In this document: positions 43,114 to 53,817 of the stretch, piece after piece
How positions within the stretch are numbered: the first letter of the stretch is position 1
Layout: each line of letters opens with the position of its first letter
Assembly (NCBI GenBank): GCA_900073065.1
Contig: FJOG01000006.1
Span: forward strand, 1,346,881-1,410,880
Direction of reading: 5' to 3'
DNA from: Phialocephala subalpina
Lineage: Eukaryota; Ascomycota; Leotiomycetes; Helotiales; Mollisiaceae
DNA: 64,000 nt
The notes under the pieces: model-generated
The model's database searches: none
The model's input: the letters and a program-made list of their open reading frames with translations, nothing else
Told to the model about the DNA's origin: nothing
Program-made: the position numbers and the translations under genes

Positions 43114-45872
43114 CGTTACGGATCAGTATCTCGAGAATCAAAGCTTGCGAAAGTTTGACGATAATCCGATTTCGATATACGGCAGTGTTCTTGTTGGTTC
43201 CGGATACGACTCGTCGGATTTTCTTGGCAATTGTGGAGGCTTTGATGGAGCAGAATGAGGAGTGTGCGACTTATAGGGATGGCAATGCTGGAGATATACC
43301 AGTCTGGTGTGATCCCGGTCCATGCTAGAGCTCGATTAGGCTTGCTTGTCCTGATTGGAGTCAGCACTGCAATCTGTCAGCACAAGGGCTCCAGCGCTGA
43401 CCGTCAATCAGAAATAACCTTCTGAGAATTGACTCTATCGATCCTGTTGACCCGTTGGAGTGGAAACTTTCTCGGTGGCTGAATTAACTTAGAAGAGCAT
43501 GTTGCAACCTTGTGTTCATTCAGCCTTATGATGGTGGTTATTGGTTTTTCCTGGGTGGCTACGTGAGCTTGGTGCAACAAGATTGCTAAGCGGCGAGATA
43601 CGGAGAATTGCGCACCTTGCGCAGTTCTCAGCCCCAATCTAGAGTCGGGTTCGCGTTAGTAAGGAAAGCGGAACCAACCCAGTGTCGGGATTTGAGAATA
43701 TGTTGCAATTGGAACTACTTTGTTTTGAGGGGCAAAGTCAACCGTGTGCACGAATATCTCTTGCATATAACCCCCTGGCAAGACTCACATCCCGATATGT
43801 CGGTCCCATGTTCATCAGGGGCGGCCGGTCCCCGACGCCCCATCGTGAGTTTCTGGAATCTTCAGGTACTTTTATGTAGCCTTGGTATAAAGACGCCTTC
43901 AATGCATGGCGCTGCATGGCAAAAAGACCTTGCGCAGCAAGTAGTTTGCCTCCATCGTTGCTCATAGAGTATGGAATGAAATTGGAGGCCTAAAGACGAG
44001 TTCAGCAAGGGAATCGGCCCTCTATTACCTGCAAATTTGACATCTTGCTCCTTCCCCCCTCAATTATGCGATGCGATTTTATTTGTCCTACGTTTCCCTG
44101 GTGATTCATGCTGCCTCGTCCTTCCCGGATCGTCTCCATGTAGCCTTTGTCAAAGGCTCCAAGTTGAATTCCGTAGTAATTCCGCAAACCGTTGGACCTG
44201 CGTTTGGAGGTGCTGGTGGCTCTCAGCCATCTAGAACAGCCAAGACTATTCCCTGTGAAAAAACGTGCAGCAACAGAGTGTGCTATTATCCAATTGGACA
44301 AAAGCAGCGAGAACTACCGGAGACGACTCCCGCCAAATCGGTGATGTCGGGGAACCGTTAATCTTACTTAGCAATGAACATGCAATGATGAGTTGCCCGA
44401 AACGATAATCGTGGGGTCCATAAGCTAACGAGTGTCGTATTTTCCCCGCAACCTTCCCACATGAATAACAAAATGCTTGTACTCAGCCCTACTATTGTCT
44501 TTCCTTCCTTCGTGCTGGCTTTCAACCTCTCATAGCTGTCCACGAGAGGCATGACTGTAAGATATGACACGTCGACCAAGCTTCAGGTGAAACAGTGCCA
44601 TAAGCTGGTGCACTTTGACTTCAGAAAACTAGACACCACAGCGACCAGGCATGCACCGATGGATAACGGCCCGTTCTTATGGTATGGTGCAATATCCCGA
44701 ACAAGGAGTCGCATTATCGCATAGTATCGGAAGCCAGTAACCGCGGGAGATTGGGCTTCATGGGAGCGCTCATCCTTATCCTTGCCACCGAATTTCATAC
44801 CAGTGAAGCAGAAATGGGGTCCTCAAGCACTGGAAAATTCAACATGCCAATATCGTTATTTCTGGAAACTCACCGCAACTGCCTGTGCGGAGGAAATATA
44901 CCGCGGTATACGGCCGCGAGTCCGCCAATATTGAGCTGTGGGCCCGAATCCGACAACTTGGCCAACGGGCCTGGGGGCTCAAAATAGGGTTCTTTGTACC
45001 ATGAACCCTTCAGGTTCTAGGCGATAGATTCCGAGAATCCTGAACAAGCGGTCAAAGGGAAGGACGAGAGCGCGTATGAGAGGAGAGTATGCAGCATGTG
45101 TGATGAAGACTCCAAGCAAAAGCTGACGGGTCGGCAAAAGTAGCAGGGAAAGCACACCGCAACACCACAACCAAACATTTACAGAACCAGCTCCGATCAA
45201 GAAGGCGAAATGGGCATTGAGACGTCATAATCTTGAGATACTTCTCGTAGACCCTTCAATCAAAATCTGCTCAACCAGAACAGTACGAATAGTAGGAGCT
45301 CGTCTGCCCTTTCGGGAAGGCCGGGTGTTTGCATCCATGAGATGTATTTCTTGATCCAATCACCGCAGAACAGCGGCCGACAATGCGAGAGTCGAGACCA
45401 TGATAGATGCTGCGCATGGAAGCTGACTCGATAGAGCGAGCTTTGCTAAGCAGAATGAATCATGTGAGACGTATGAAGGGCGCGCTATGCTCACAGCTTG
45501 GTGTTACAGTATTAACACCGATAGCAGCACGGTGATGGCAAAGTGAAGGTTGGAGTTGAAAAAGAAAGAAAGGCTGTGACGATGAGGCTGAAGAGATGCA
45601 GTTCAACGGCACCACCGATGGCGACGTGCGGAATCCTGCCGTGGAAAATGTACTTTGTACGTTCTATTTTTGGGTGGGGCGACTGACGTTCTTCTCGACT
45701 TCCAGAAGCTTACCGCTTTTAGCGTAGCTCTGCAAGGCGTCGGCTAGCCTTGTCCTCACCTCGGCTCTCCGATTCTCACGAGCCTGCAACAGCCTCTGAT
45801 GCGAACGCGTGATATTCGTCCCAACGTGTATCGCGACTCAGGCCTTCACCAGCTCTTCCCGATGCAACCGCG
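43114..45872. other. Long intergenic stretch, no supported gene
   Basis: Many short frames on both strands, none with domains or splice support. The first 400 bp should contain the promoter of the minus-strand regulator and the last few hundred bp that of PEX2, whose leader is CT-rich. Confidence 0.45.
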
Positions 45873-47297
45873 ATGACCTCCAACGACTTTGCTCTAGCCC
45901 AGCAACGCCTTGCTGCGCGCAGACAAGCACGAGAAGCCGAAACTCAGATTCGACTAGTGGCGCAACAAGAAGCATCTCGAGCCGCAGAACAGCTTCAACA
46001 ATTACCCTACCCCCTTGGCAGACTTGGACAAGCAGGGCTATCAGTATGGGATAGCATTAGAGGCCGCGAAGGAACACGTCCAGCCTTCAGGGTGGGGCAA
46101 GTCGATGCCGAGCTTTTGGATGAGGAATTGCTGGAGCTGCTGAAAGGACAGGTCGGAGAAGCTCTGAAATACTTTGGGTCACATCTCCAAGATGACTGGT
46201 CTGCAGAGGTCATGCTTGCATTAAGAGCAGTATTGTTCAAGCTTACAGTCTGGGACCACGATGCTACGTACGGCGCGGCACTCCAGAATCTGAAGTTCAC
46301 AGACGCCAGGAGTGAAGGCCCGGTGCTGGTATCTCCCTCCAAATGGCAGAAGGCGCTATACGGACTGTTCACAGTGGGAGGCAGATATGGCTGGACAAAA
46401 TGGGAGAACTGGTTGGTCGACAACGACAATGGCTATGATCAGCCTAGTCCCGCTCTCCGCAAGCTATCTCGACTGTCAGATTCGCTATCCACAGTACATT
46501 CCACAGCAGCTTTCGCTTCCTTTCTAGTGTTTCTTGTGAATGGGAGATATCGAACATTGCTCGACCGAGTTCTACGACTTCGCCTCGCTCCGCCAACAAG
46601 CCAAGTCAGTCGCGAAGTATCCTTTGAATACTTGAATCGGCAATTGGTTTGGCACGCTTTCACTGAATTCCTTCTCTTCGTTCTACCGCTCGTTGGTATA
46701 AGCAGATGGAGGAGATGGCTGGCAAGAGCATGGCGGAAGACAAAGTCAGTAATGCAAAGTGGTGGTGACGAGGAAGAGCATGTTAAGGCTGGAGAGTTCG
46801 CATTTCTCCCGGAAAGGACTTGCGCCATCTGTTACCAAGACCAGAATACCACATCAACCTCTGAAGCAGAGATTATTGCAGCATCTGGAGCTTCGGGTGT
46901 AATCGGATCGGCCCAGACTGATATCACCAACCCATACGAGACGATACCATGCGGCTGTATATATTGTTTCGTTTGTCTGGCAGGAAGATTGGAAGCAGAG
47001 GAGGGACAAGGCTGGACCTGCCTGAGATGTGGCGGGGAAGTGAAGGAATGCAAACCATGGGGTGGGGATGTATTGGAAGAGGTCAGCAAGGCAACTACTT
47101 CTTCGAAAACTGTCGGCTTCTCAGAACCAAAGGACATGTCAACGATTGAACCCCGGCCTGAAGAAGATGTCCGTGAATCCCAAGATACCAACCAGGAAGC
47201 TTCAAAGCTAGATGACTCGTCGTCGGACGCATCGGAACTGGGGGATTCAGAAGCATTCGATGAAGAGGAAGATGGGATAATAGAAGATGATGATTGA
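45873..47297 (+). CDS. PEX2: Peroxin-2, peroxisomal RING-finger membrane protein
   Basis: PEX2 forms, with PEX10 and PEX12, the peroxisomal ubiquitin ligase that marks PEX5 for recycling. The gene is intronless, with 474 residues. The N-terminal half has the Pex2/Pex12 domain (QVDAELLDEELLELLKGQV, FSHL-like GSHLQDDWSAEVMLALRAVL, KALYGLFTVGGRYGWTKWE) and hydrophobic membrane segments (HSTAAFASFLVFLVNGRY; LVWHAFTEFLLFVLPLVGI). The C-terminal RING spans residues 317-386: CAICYQD, then IPCGCIYCFVC and WTCLRCGG. At the usual RING histidine position there is a cysteine (CGCIYC). The last 70 residues are acidic and disordered, beyond the typical family end. The start ATG opens a coiled N-terminus (AQQRLAARRQAREAETQIRL). 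Confidence 0.93.
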   Translation: MTSNDFALAQQRLAARRQAREAETQIRLVAQQEASRAAEQLQQLPYPLGRLGQAGLSVWDSIRGREGTRPAFRVGQVDAELLDEELLELLKGQVGEALKYFGSHLQDDWSAEVMLALRAVLFKLTVWDHDATYGAALQNLKFTDARSEGPVLVSPSKWQKALYGLFTVGGRYGWTKWENWLVDNDNGYDQPSPALRKLSRLSDSLSTVHSTAAFASFLVFLVNGRYRTLLDRVLRLRLAPPTSQVSREVSFEYLNRQLVWHAFTEFLLFVLPLVGISRWRRWLARAWRKTKSVMQSGGDEEEHVKAGEFAFLPERTCAICYQDQNTTSTSEAEIIAASGASGVIGSAQTDITNPYETIPCGCIYCFVCLAGRLEAEEGQGWTCLRCGGEVKECKPWGGDVLEEVSKATTSSKTVGFSEPKDMSTIEPRPEEDVRESQDTNQEASKLDDSSSDASELGDSEAFDEEEDGIIEDDD

Positions 47298-47823
47298 TGA
47301 CCGTCTTACAGTAATATTAAAAGTGCTTGGGTCGGGTTTGCGGCTCATCGAATGCATTCGAGGTGTTTGGTGCTACGATGGTACGAATTCGGTATTTGGA
47401 TTAAGAAACCACTCTCTCAGCATTTATCCTCACTAGTCTCGGCAGTTGGGGTGGTTCAGTTGGGTCTATTGATCTGTCGCGATCTGGACAATCAGCTAAG
47501 CATAACCAATCAATTGGTTTTGGACATCCAGAAACTTGCTCGAAATGGCTGATGGTCATGTGACTACATCACTGACATCATTGAGCCATTCGACAGCGTT
47601 TGACACTTAGGAGTACACCAATCTAGCTTATATCAACATCACCTCCCATCTCCTTATCATCCAATATATCACAAGAGTCATCTTGCTTTATGCAGTGGCT
47701 TCAATATAAATTGGCAAGCCAAATCGTTATCCTCGCATCACCTCGATCTTGGCGCAGATCCGAGAGTTGCCCTTTCAGACATACATTGGATACCCAGACA
47801 GGTCATCGACACCTCATGCTAAT
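47298..47823. other. Intergenic with antiporter promoter
   Basis: No gene is seen. A frame open from 47749 precedes the antiporter ATG but has only non-ATG starts and leader-like sequence. TATAAA at about 47705 may serve the antiporter. Confidence 0.45.
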
Positions 47824-49587
47824 ATGTGGGATCAATTATCTCCAACGGCACCGTACGTAACGGGGGAATACACCTTCTTTCCTATTTGGGAATGTCTCAC
47901 GATATTTCTCTTGCGATATTCTCCCGAAACATTCTGTAAATGTCCATTGCTGACTCCCCCATCTTCTAGACATGTTGCCTACTTGACTCTTTCACTGTTT
48001 TTAATTATATATGCTCTTTTCTCACAATACATCAGAAATCATCTACATTTATCAGGTACGGTTCCCAGTCTATGTGACCGAGCTTCTTGGCTTCCGCGTA
48101 CACCTCCATCACACCTATGTAAGTATACTTACTTCGTACTAGAACCTCCTCTTGCCGTCCTGTATGGTATTTTACTGGGGCCTTCAGTGCTTCGTATCAT
48201 TGTACCTCAACATTGGGGATTCAAAGATGAAGACGATGAGATCGTTCAAGAGATCACCCGTGTCATCGTGGCAATCCAATGTTTCGCCGTCGGCATCGAA
48301 TTGCCAAAGCATTATTTCAAACGACATTGGAACTCGGTCCTTTGGTTCCTCGGACCCATCATGGCCTTCTCATGGGCCGTCACCGCGCTCTTTGCTGCAC
48401 TCATCTTCAAGACTAGCATCCCAACTGCTCTAATCATTGGAGCATGCCTATCACCAACCGATCCAGTACTCGCGGCAAGCGTACTGGCCAAATCGCGTTT
48501 CAGCGAAAGAGTTCCGTCACGTCTGAAGAACTTACTTTCAGCCGAGAGTGCTTGCAACGACGGCGTCTCGTTCCCATTCCTTTTCATCAGAATCGTGGCT
48601 CTGAAATACACCAACGGTGGTGAAGCGTTCAAAGAATGGTTCTTGATCACAGTCCTCTGGCAATGCGTCGTCGGGTTATCGATCGGACTGGTCATCGGCA
48701 ATTGCGCAAACAAGATGTTCCGCTTCTCTGACACCAACCACGCAATCTCCAAACCCTCCTTCGTGGTCTTCTATCTCCTCCTCGCCCTTCTCTGCGTGGG
48801 TGTTGGCTCCATCCTCGGCAGCGACGATTTCCTCGTTGCTTTCGGCGCAGGCGTAGGCTTTGGACACGATGGCTGGTTCTCAAAAAAGACACACGAACTT
48901 CCCTTCCCAACAATTATCGACATGATGCTCAATTCCAGTCTATTCATCTTCTTCGGCGCTTTAATACCTTGGAAGAAATTTGTTCCCAGAGACATCACAC
49001 CATATTGTGGACCTCGGCAACTCATCCTCTTCCTTATTCTCGTCCTGTTATTCAGACGAATACCGATTGTCCTGGCATTGAAACGCTTCATTCCCGACCT
49101 TCGCACATACCGTGAAGCGTTATTCTGTGGCCATTTCGGACCAATGGGTGTTGGCGCCCTTTTCCTAGCTATGGAAGCTCGTTCCGAATTAGAACCACCT
49201 GGTACCTTCCGCTACGGCGATCAAAGGCACAAACCAGCAACTCCGTTCTCGGACAGAGACGAAGCTATTCATCTCGTGTGCCCGGTAATTTGTTTTGTGG
49301 TCATGGGCAGTACGTTTGTACATGGACTGAGCACGGTAGCTATTAGTGTTGGAGGGCATTATTCGAGGAAGAAGGGGGAGAGGGCTCCGTTGTTGGGACA
49401 GGAGACGGAGGGGTTGGAGGCGATGGATCATGAGGAAGGTAATGGGGATAGTGAGCCGGATGTTAGTGGCAGCGAGACCGAGGTGAGGCCACCGAGTCCG
49501 AAGGACACGAAAAAGAAGAAGAAAGCGCAGGGACTTGAGGGGTCTTCGAGCCAGGATGAACGACGGAATGGGCTCGCTGGGAGCTAG
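47824..49587 (+). CDS. Na+(K+)/H+ antiporter, Nha1/Sod2 (CPA1) type
   Basis: This plasma-membrane antiporter family exports Na+, Li+ or K+ in exchange for protons and sets salt tolerance and pH. Three exons: a 29-nt first exon (47824-47852, MWDQLSPTA), 47970-48055 and 48143-49587, giving 519 residues. Splicing yields HVAYLTLSLFLIIYALFSQY, IRNHLHLS then EPPLAVLYGILLGPSVLRII, the usual first two membrane segments. About eleven hydrophobic helices follow. The ion path shows LSPT with DPVLAAS near residue 180 and ESACNDGVSFPF with the Asn-Asp pair required for transport. The cytosolic tail is short (about 90 residues, acidic, then KKKKKAQ), closer to fission yeast Sod2 than to the long-tailed Nha1. 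Reading through the introns would give a false 612-residue product. Confidence 0.9.
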   Translation: MWDQLSPTAPYVTGEYTFFPIWECLTIFLLRYSPETFCKCPLLTPPSSRHVAYLTLSLFLIIYALFSQYIRNHLHLSGTVPSLCDRASWLPRTPPSHLCKYTYFVLEPPLAVLYGILLGPSVLRIIVPQHWGFKDEDDEIVQEITRVIVAIQCFAVGIELPKHYFKRHWNSVLWFLGPIMAFSWAVTALFAALIFKTSIPTALIIGACLSPTDPVLAASVLAKSRFSERVPSRLKNLLSAESACNDGVSFPFLFIRIVALKYTNGGEAFKEWFLITVLWQCVVGLSIGLVIGNCANKMFRFSDTNHAISKPSFVVFYLLLALLCVGVGSILGSDDFLVAFGAGVGFGHDGWFSKKTHELPFPTIIDMMLNSSLFIFFGALIPWKKFVPRDITPYCGPRQLILFLILVLLFRRIPIVLALKRFIPDLRTYREALFCGHFGPMGVGALFLAMEARSELEPPGTFRYGDQRHKPATPFSDRDEAIHLVCPVICFVVMGSTFVHGLSTVAISVGGHYSRKKGERAPLLGQETEGLEAMDHEEGNGDSEPDVSGSETEVRPPSPKDTKKKKKAQGLEGSSSQDERRNGLAGS

Positions 49588-51707
49588 GATCGTCTTCCTG
49601 CGTAATAGATTTAAATTACCTTCCTATGTTGTGGAATGCGTTGAGTTGAGGAGGGGTACGTTCTGCCTTGGGTGCCTTGCGAGCCTCGCCAGGTACGCCT
49701 GGCGCGTAATGCCAACGAACTTTGACCCACTTGACCGTTTTATTTGCACATCCTACGAGTATGCATTGGACCTTGCATACGGAGGTCTATTTCAAAAGTG
49801 ACGGGAATTTAGCGCTCGAGCCACTGAAATACCCTGTAAGCCGCTGATCTCCAGGCTCGCAATCGCTGTATTCCTATCTGTTCAAGCTTACCGTCGCTGT
49901 AGCAGTAGGGTCACACTCGCTACAGAACAAACCCTGTAAGGATCTGATCGACGCCCTAAAGTCCGGGCACCTTTGAAGGCAACCTCCGTACTCGTACCAT
50001 ATATATATCACAGCCCGCCACCCAGTAATACGTGGGTGTTGGCAAGTGCCACAGTTTCTAGATCTCATCTGATGTTCAATTTCCGTGCGACTTGGCACCC
50101 TGGTTTTGCTTGCGGCAATGAGCAACTTGATATTTTGTGTTTCCTGTATTCTTGTACAGCCTCTCCATTTTCGGTATTGAAGTTACTGGTGTCGATCTTG
50201 GCTTCTAGAGGTTGTCGGAAGCAGACGACACGTGACCAATGATGCCCCGCTATTTTCACCCCTCGTTCACGCACACTTGGATTGATGGTGGATATAGTTT
50301 CATCTGGAAAATTGGAAGGTAGCGGTCAGGACTTGGATCGAGTCTCCGCCCAGGCGGAGCATACTATACCGGTTGCGCTCCTGAGCTCAATACCCGCGTA
50401 GGGTCCAGTCGCTGACAATGTTCCACTGAGATAATTGAAATAACGGTCAAAACACGGAGCGAGTCTCCACTCAGGCGAAGTATGTTATTCCAGACCGCGA
50501 TCGCGAAACTCGTGGGCTCGTCAATACACGTGTAGGGTCGAGGTGCTAACAAGTGATACTTCAGGAGACTTTCCACTGATTTGTACTGTACATGCCAGGA
50601 GATCTGAGCCAGCGCGCTTCGCCTCAGGACTGGATCTTTCTATCAAGACTTTCGAAACCCACGGAATCACCGACCAACAAATGGCTAGGCACAAATAATC
50701 TTATTATCGATATCAGACATGTATGGGCTTGTGCCATTTTCCCACAGAGGGCTGCGTTTGGGAGGTATTGAGGCAAGCACACCAAAGGTTCAGTTTAGCT
50801 ATGCCCGGGGAACACTTTTCGGAATTTAGCCTTGCGTTTGTAGCGCCCAGCCCTCGCTTTGGAACGGCTATGGCCTGGAAGAAACCTCGAACTTGGTACA
50901 ATGCTTTGACGAGGTCAGCCTCTTCTCTGCAGGTACTTCCAATTAGTAACGTACGGTTACAAACCGTCAATAGTACCAGAGGTCCAGGTGTGGCTTCCTC
51001 CCCCGCCGCGTATCGGCAGACAGGCTGTGAGAGATTGCTTCTAGAAGTACTCCGAAGAAGGACCTTAATGTTCAAGTCGGAGAGTTGACAGATACCGAGG
51101 CATTTCATAAAGGTTGATTTCAATGCTTCGCCCACCTCTCCGCTCTCACTCTTGCTTGACATTTTGAGGTTTTCAAATGTAAGATTAGGCTGCAAAGCAT
51201 GGGGGGTTTTGTGCCTGAGTGATAGGTCATGATGGCGCAGTTTGTGTTCGCTAAGCCGTCCTTTCGGGGCCAATGAAACGTCGCATTTGCGTCAAGCGAG
51301 GACAGGCCCCTGGGGTCGATTCCCCCCTTTTTTAATACCGGGACAGCCTCGTCTGTAGACGAGCATGGTTCTCGGTAAAATTGTTTGGCGAAAATATGGT
51401 CATCCCTTCTATGGATAGACCGAGTTTGTGCGGTTGAAAGAGGTCACTTCAAATTTGCAGCCAACTTCCACTCAGCCTTGTTGAGAGAGCCCAATGTCTG
51501 CCAGTGTACAAAGGCACTTTTTACTACCTGAAAGTGGAGACATGATGCCAAAGCTCAATTCTAAGCTGTATGCGACAGTGTTCCATGCCTTCCTCAAAAA
51601 CTTATATATTATGGCTTAGAATCGAGCAAGCTTGAAGGTGACAAGAACAAACCAGCTTCAATACCTTGTCACTTCCACGCTTGCTCGATTCTCGACGAAA
51701 AGGAGCT
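49588..51707. other. Intergenic, no supported gene; contains a diverged repeat
   Basis: The longest frame (50713-51273 minus, 186 codons) has no domain and is mirrored by an open plus-strand frame. Apart from the two-unit repeat at 50319-50580 I see no structured feature. A GGGGTCGATTCCCCC stretch near 51,310 is not a tRNA arm. Confidence 0.45.
50319..50580. repeat. Two diverged tandem repeat units
   Basis: 50319-50430 and 50439-50580 share an order of blocks: ...GTCAGGAC/GTCAAAAC, GAGTCTCC, CAGGCGGAGCAT/CAGGCGAAGTAT, CGTAGGGTC/TGTAGGGTC, TTCCACTGA. The second unit has an insertion in its distal part. Most substitutions are transitions (G/A, C/T), the direction expected from repeat-induced point mutation acting on duplicated DNA. 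Confidence 0.55.
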
Positions 51708-53817
51708 ATGTATCCACACTCCAGACCTCATGAGCCGCTCAGCATCGATCTCCTAGGAGCAACCGCCCAAGACATCCAAGAACTCCTGACAGCAGGCACG
51801 GTGAGTAGCGTCCAGCTCGTTGACAAATACATTGATCAGATCAATACACACGACGGATACCTTCGAGCTGTTCTTGAGATCTCTCCCAGTGCCAGAAAAC
51901 ATGCTGAAAGTCTCGACAATGAACGGCGAAACGGAGTCATCCGTGGCCCTTTGCATGGTGTGCCGATTTTGTTGAAGGTAGCAAACCACGCTTTCTCTGC
52001 CTGAGTTCAACACGGTGACCGCAACACAGGATAACATAGCAACTCCTCCATGTTTGGACATGAATACTTCAGCAGGTAGTTTTGCACTCGTTGGCTCGCG
52101 ACCGACTTCAAGCGCGGATGTTGTCATCAGAGTAGGTCAATCTTGAACTATGTTGATGAGAGACTTACCTCCTCTATAGCTCATGAATGCTGGTATGGTA
52201 ATTCTAGGGAAGACAAATTTATCCGTAAGCGGTGCAGCTCTGTCAAAAGTCCTCTTGCTTACACGCCGGGCAGGAATTGAGCGGATTCAAGCAAGTTTCG
52301 ATACCACTACGGAGAGGAGTCGACTAATGGTTTTCAGAGCCTCACGAACTATGCCGGGGTGGTCTGCGGTTGGTGGACAAACCCAGTCGGCCTACACAAG
52401 AGGCAATGTTGATCTCAGCGACACAGGACTAGGCCATAGCGTAAGGAACTCGTCCACGGCAGTTGTCGCTTGGCTAATATCTTCAAGTCGCCTGGTGGAT
52501 CGTCGACCGGCTCAGCTGTGGCAGTCAGTGCTGGATATTCCCCAGTATCCATTGGAACAGATACCGGAGGCTCCTTGATCACACCGGCAACACGGGCAGC
52601 CCTCTACACGATTCGTCCGACGATGGGACTCGTCTCACAGCAGGGTGTGGTCCCGATCTCAAAACTGTTTGATACAGTAGGTCCCATGGCAAAGTCTGCA
52701 GCTGATCTTGCACACTTACTAGATGTGCTGGTCGAGCCACGTTTGATCGCCGGAGCAGGCTCGTACTCGGATTCTCTGCCTGGAGACTTCAGTGAGATCA
52801 GGGTGGGTGTTCTCCGTCCGGAAGACTGGTTGTTTGGACCTGACCTTCAAAGAACTGCCGAGTTTGTCCGCCAACAAATGGTGAGTCATACTTATCCAAA
52901 TATCGGTGGTAAATGCTAACCGTATGAAAGGTCAGGGACACTTACGCTGCGTATAAGAAGATCCGGGGAGTTGCTAAGTCTTTTCAGGAAGTTACTCTTA
53001 TATCTCCCGACCGACTCATGATAGATGGCATCTCAAGCTTCTACGAGATCCAAAGTAAGTTAATTGTATATGTTTCTGAAGCTTCACTGACATCTGACAG
53101 CTGCACGGTTCAAAACGACACTAGAAGAATACCTTCAAACATTAGGACTCTCAAAAATACGAACACTTGATGATCTAATTCGATTCAACAAGGACTACAA
53201 AGACCTTGAGCTCTCTCATGGTAAGAGAGAGGTGTCCCTCCCGTCCACAAAAATCACTTTCTGATTACATCAACTCAGGATACGCAAGTCAAGACCAGCT
53301 GGTTGCTGCTGCAGAAGCCAACATGTCAACTGGCCAGCACGACCGTCTGCTTCGACATGTTCGCACTGTTAGTCGCGATCTTGGAATTGACAAAACATTG
53401 AAAGAGTATGACATTGATGTCATTATTGCTCCTGCGGACTCAGCTTTTAGTTTATTGGTCTCTGCTGCTGGTATGTTCTCAAGTCTGAATTGTGGTTTTA
53501 AATATTTTAACTGTGACTTAAGGTTACCCATCGGCGACTATGCCACTCTCACTTCTCGACTACAACGGTAGACCGATAGGATTGGCTGCTTTCACGACTG
53601 CTAATGGAGAGAAGATTCTGCTGAAGGCTCTCAGCGCATGGGAGGCCATTTCATCTCCTCGAAAGCCGCCACCAAGCCTTGTGGTGAGTAACCAGGAGTC
53701 GGAAACAACCTATCTCGCTCTCTCCTCTCTCTCCTCTTGTTCCGAACGCTACTAATACTTTGTCAGGTAAACCGCCTATCCCCGAATGGTGCCAATCGAA
53801 CCAATTCCTATGAGTAA
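51708..53817 (+). CDS. Amidase-signature family enzyme
   Basis: Amidase-signature enzymes hydrolyse amides with a Ser-cisSer-Lys triad. Ten exons: 51708-51977, 52030-52131, 52180-52224, one exon ending at 52440 (start uncertain), 52488-52880, 52931-53054, 53101-53220, 53279-53470, 53523-53683 and 53767-53817. Visible motifs: GPLHGVPILLKDNI (catalytic Lys, across intron 1), GWSAVGGQTQSAY, PGGSSTGSAVAVSAG (cis-Ser region), and SIGTDTGGSLITPA (nucleophile). Later blocks (DVIIAPADSAFSLLVSAAG, YPSATMPLSLLDYNGRPIGL) are typical. Exon 4 is unclear: acceptors that keep phase give RSRLMVFRAS or RIQASF before GWSAVGG. The best-looking acceptor (CTAATGGTTTTCAG, 52337) gives SLTNYA in another frame, so a small frameshift is possible. 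Substrate unknown. The stop overlaps the neighbouring gene's end. Confidence 0.8.

Noticed and set aside
47749..49587. 612-residue single-exon antiporter
   Set aside because: It reads through two introns with clear splice sites; the spliced 519-residue form restores the conserved first membrane helices.
50713..51273. 186-codon minus frame
   Set aside because: The plus strand is open over most of the same stretch and neither shows a domain; probably chance in GC-richer sequence.
51290..51345. tRNA-like GGGGTCGATTCCCCC followed by a T-run
   Set aside because: The T-loop lacks TTC, and no D-arm, anticodon arm or acceptor stem can be folded upstream.
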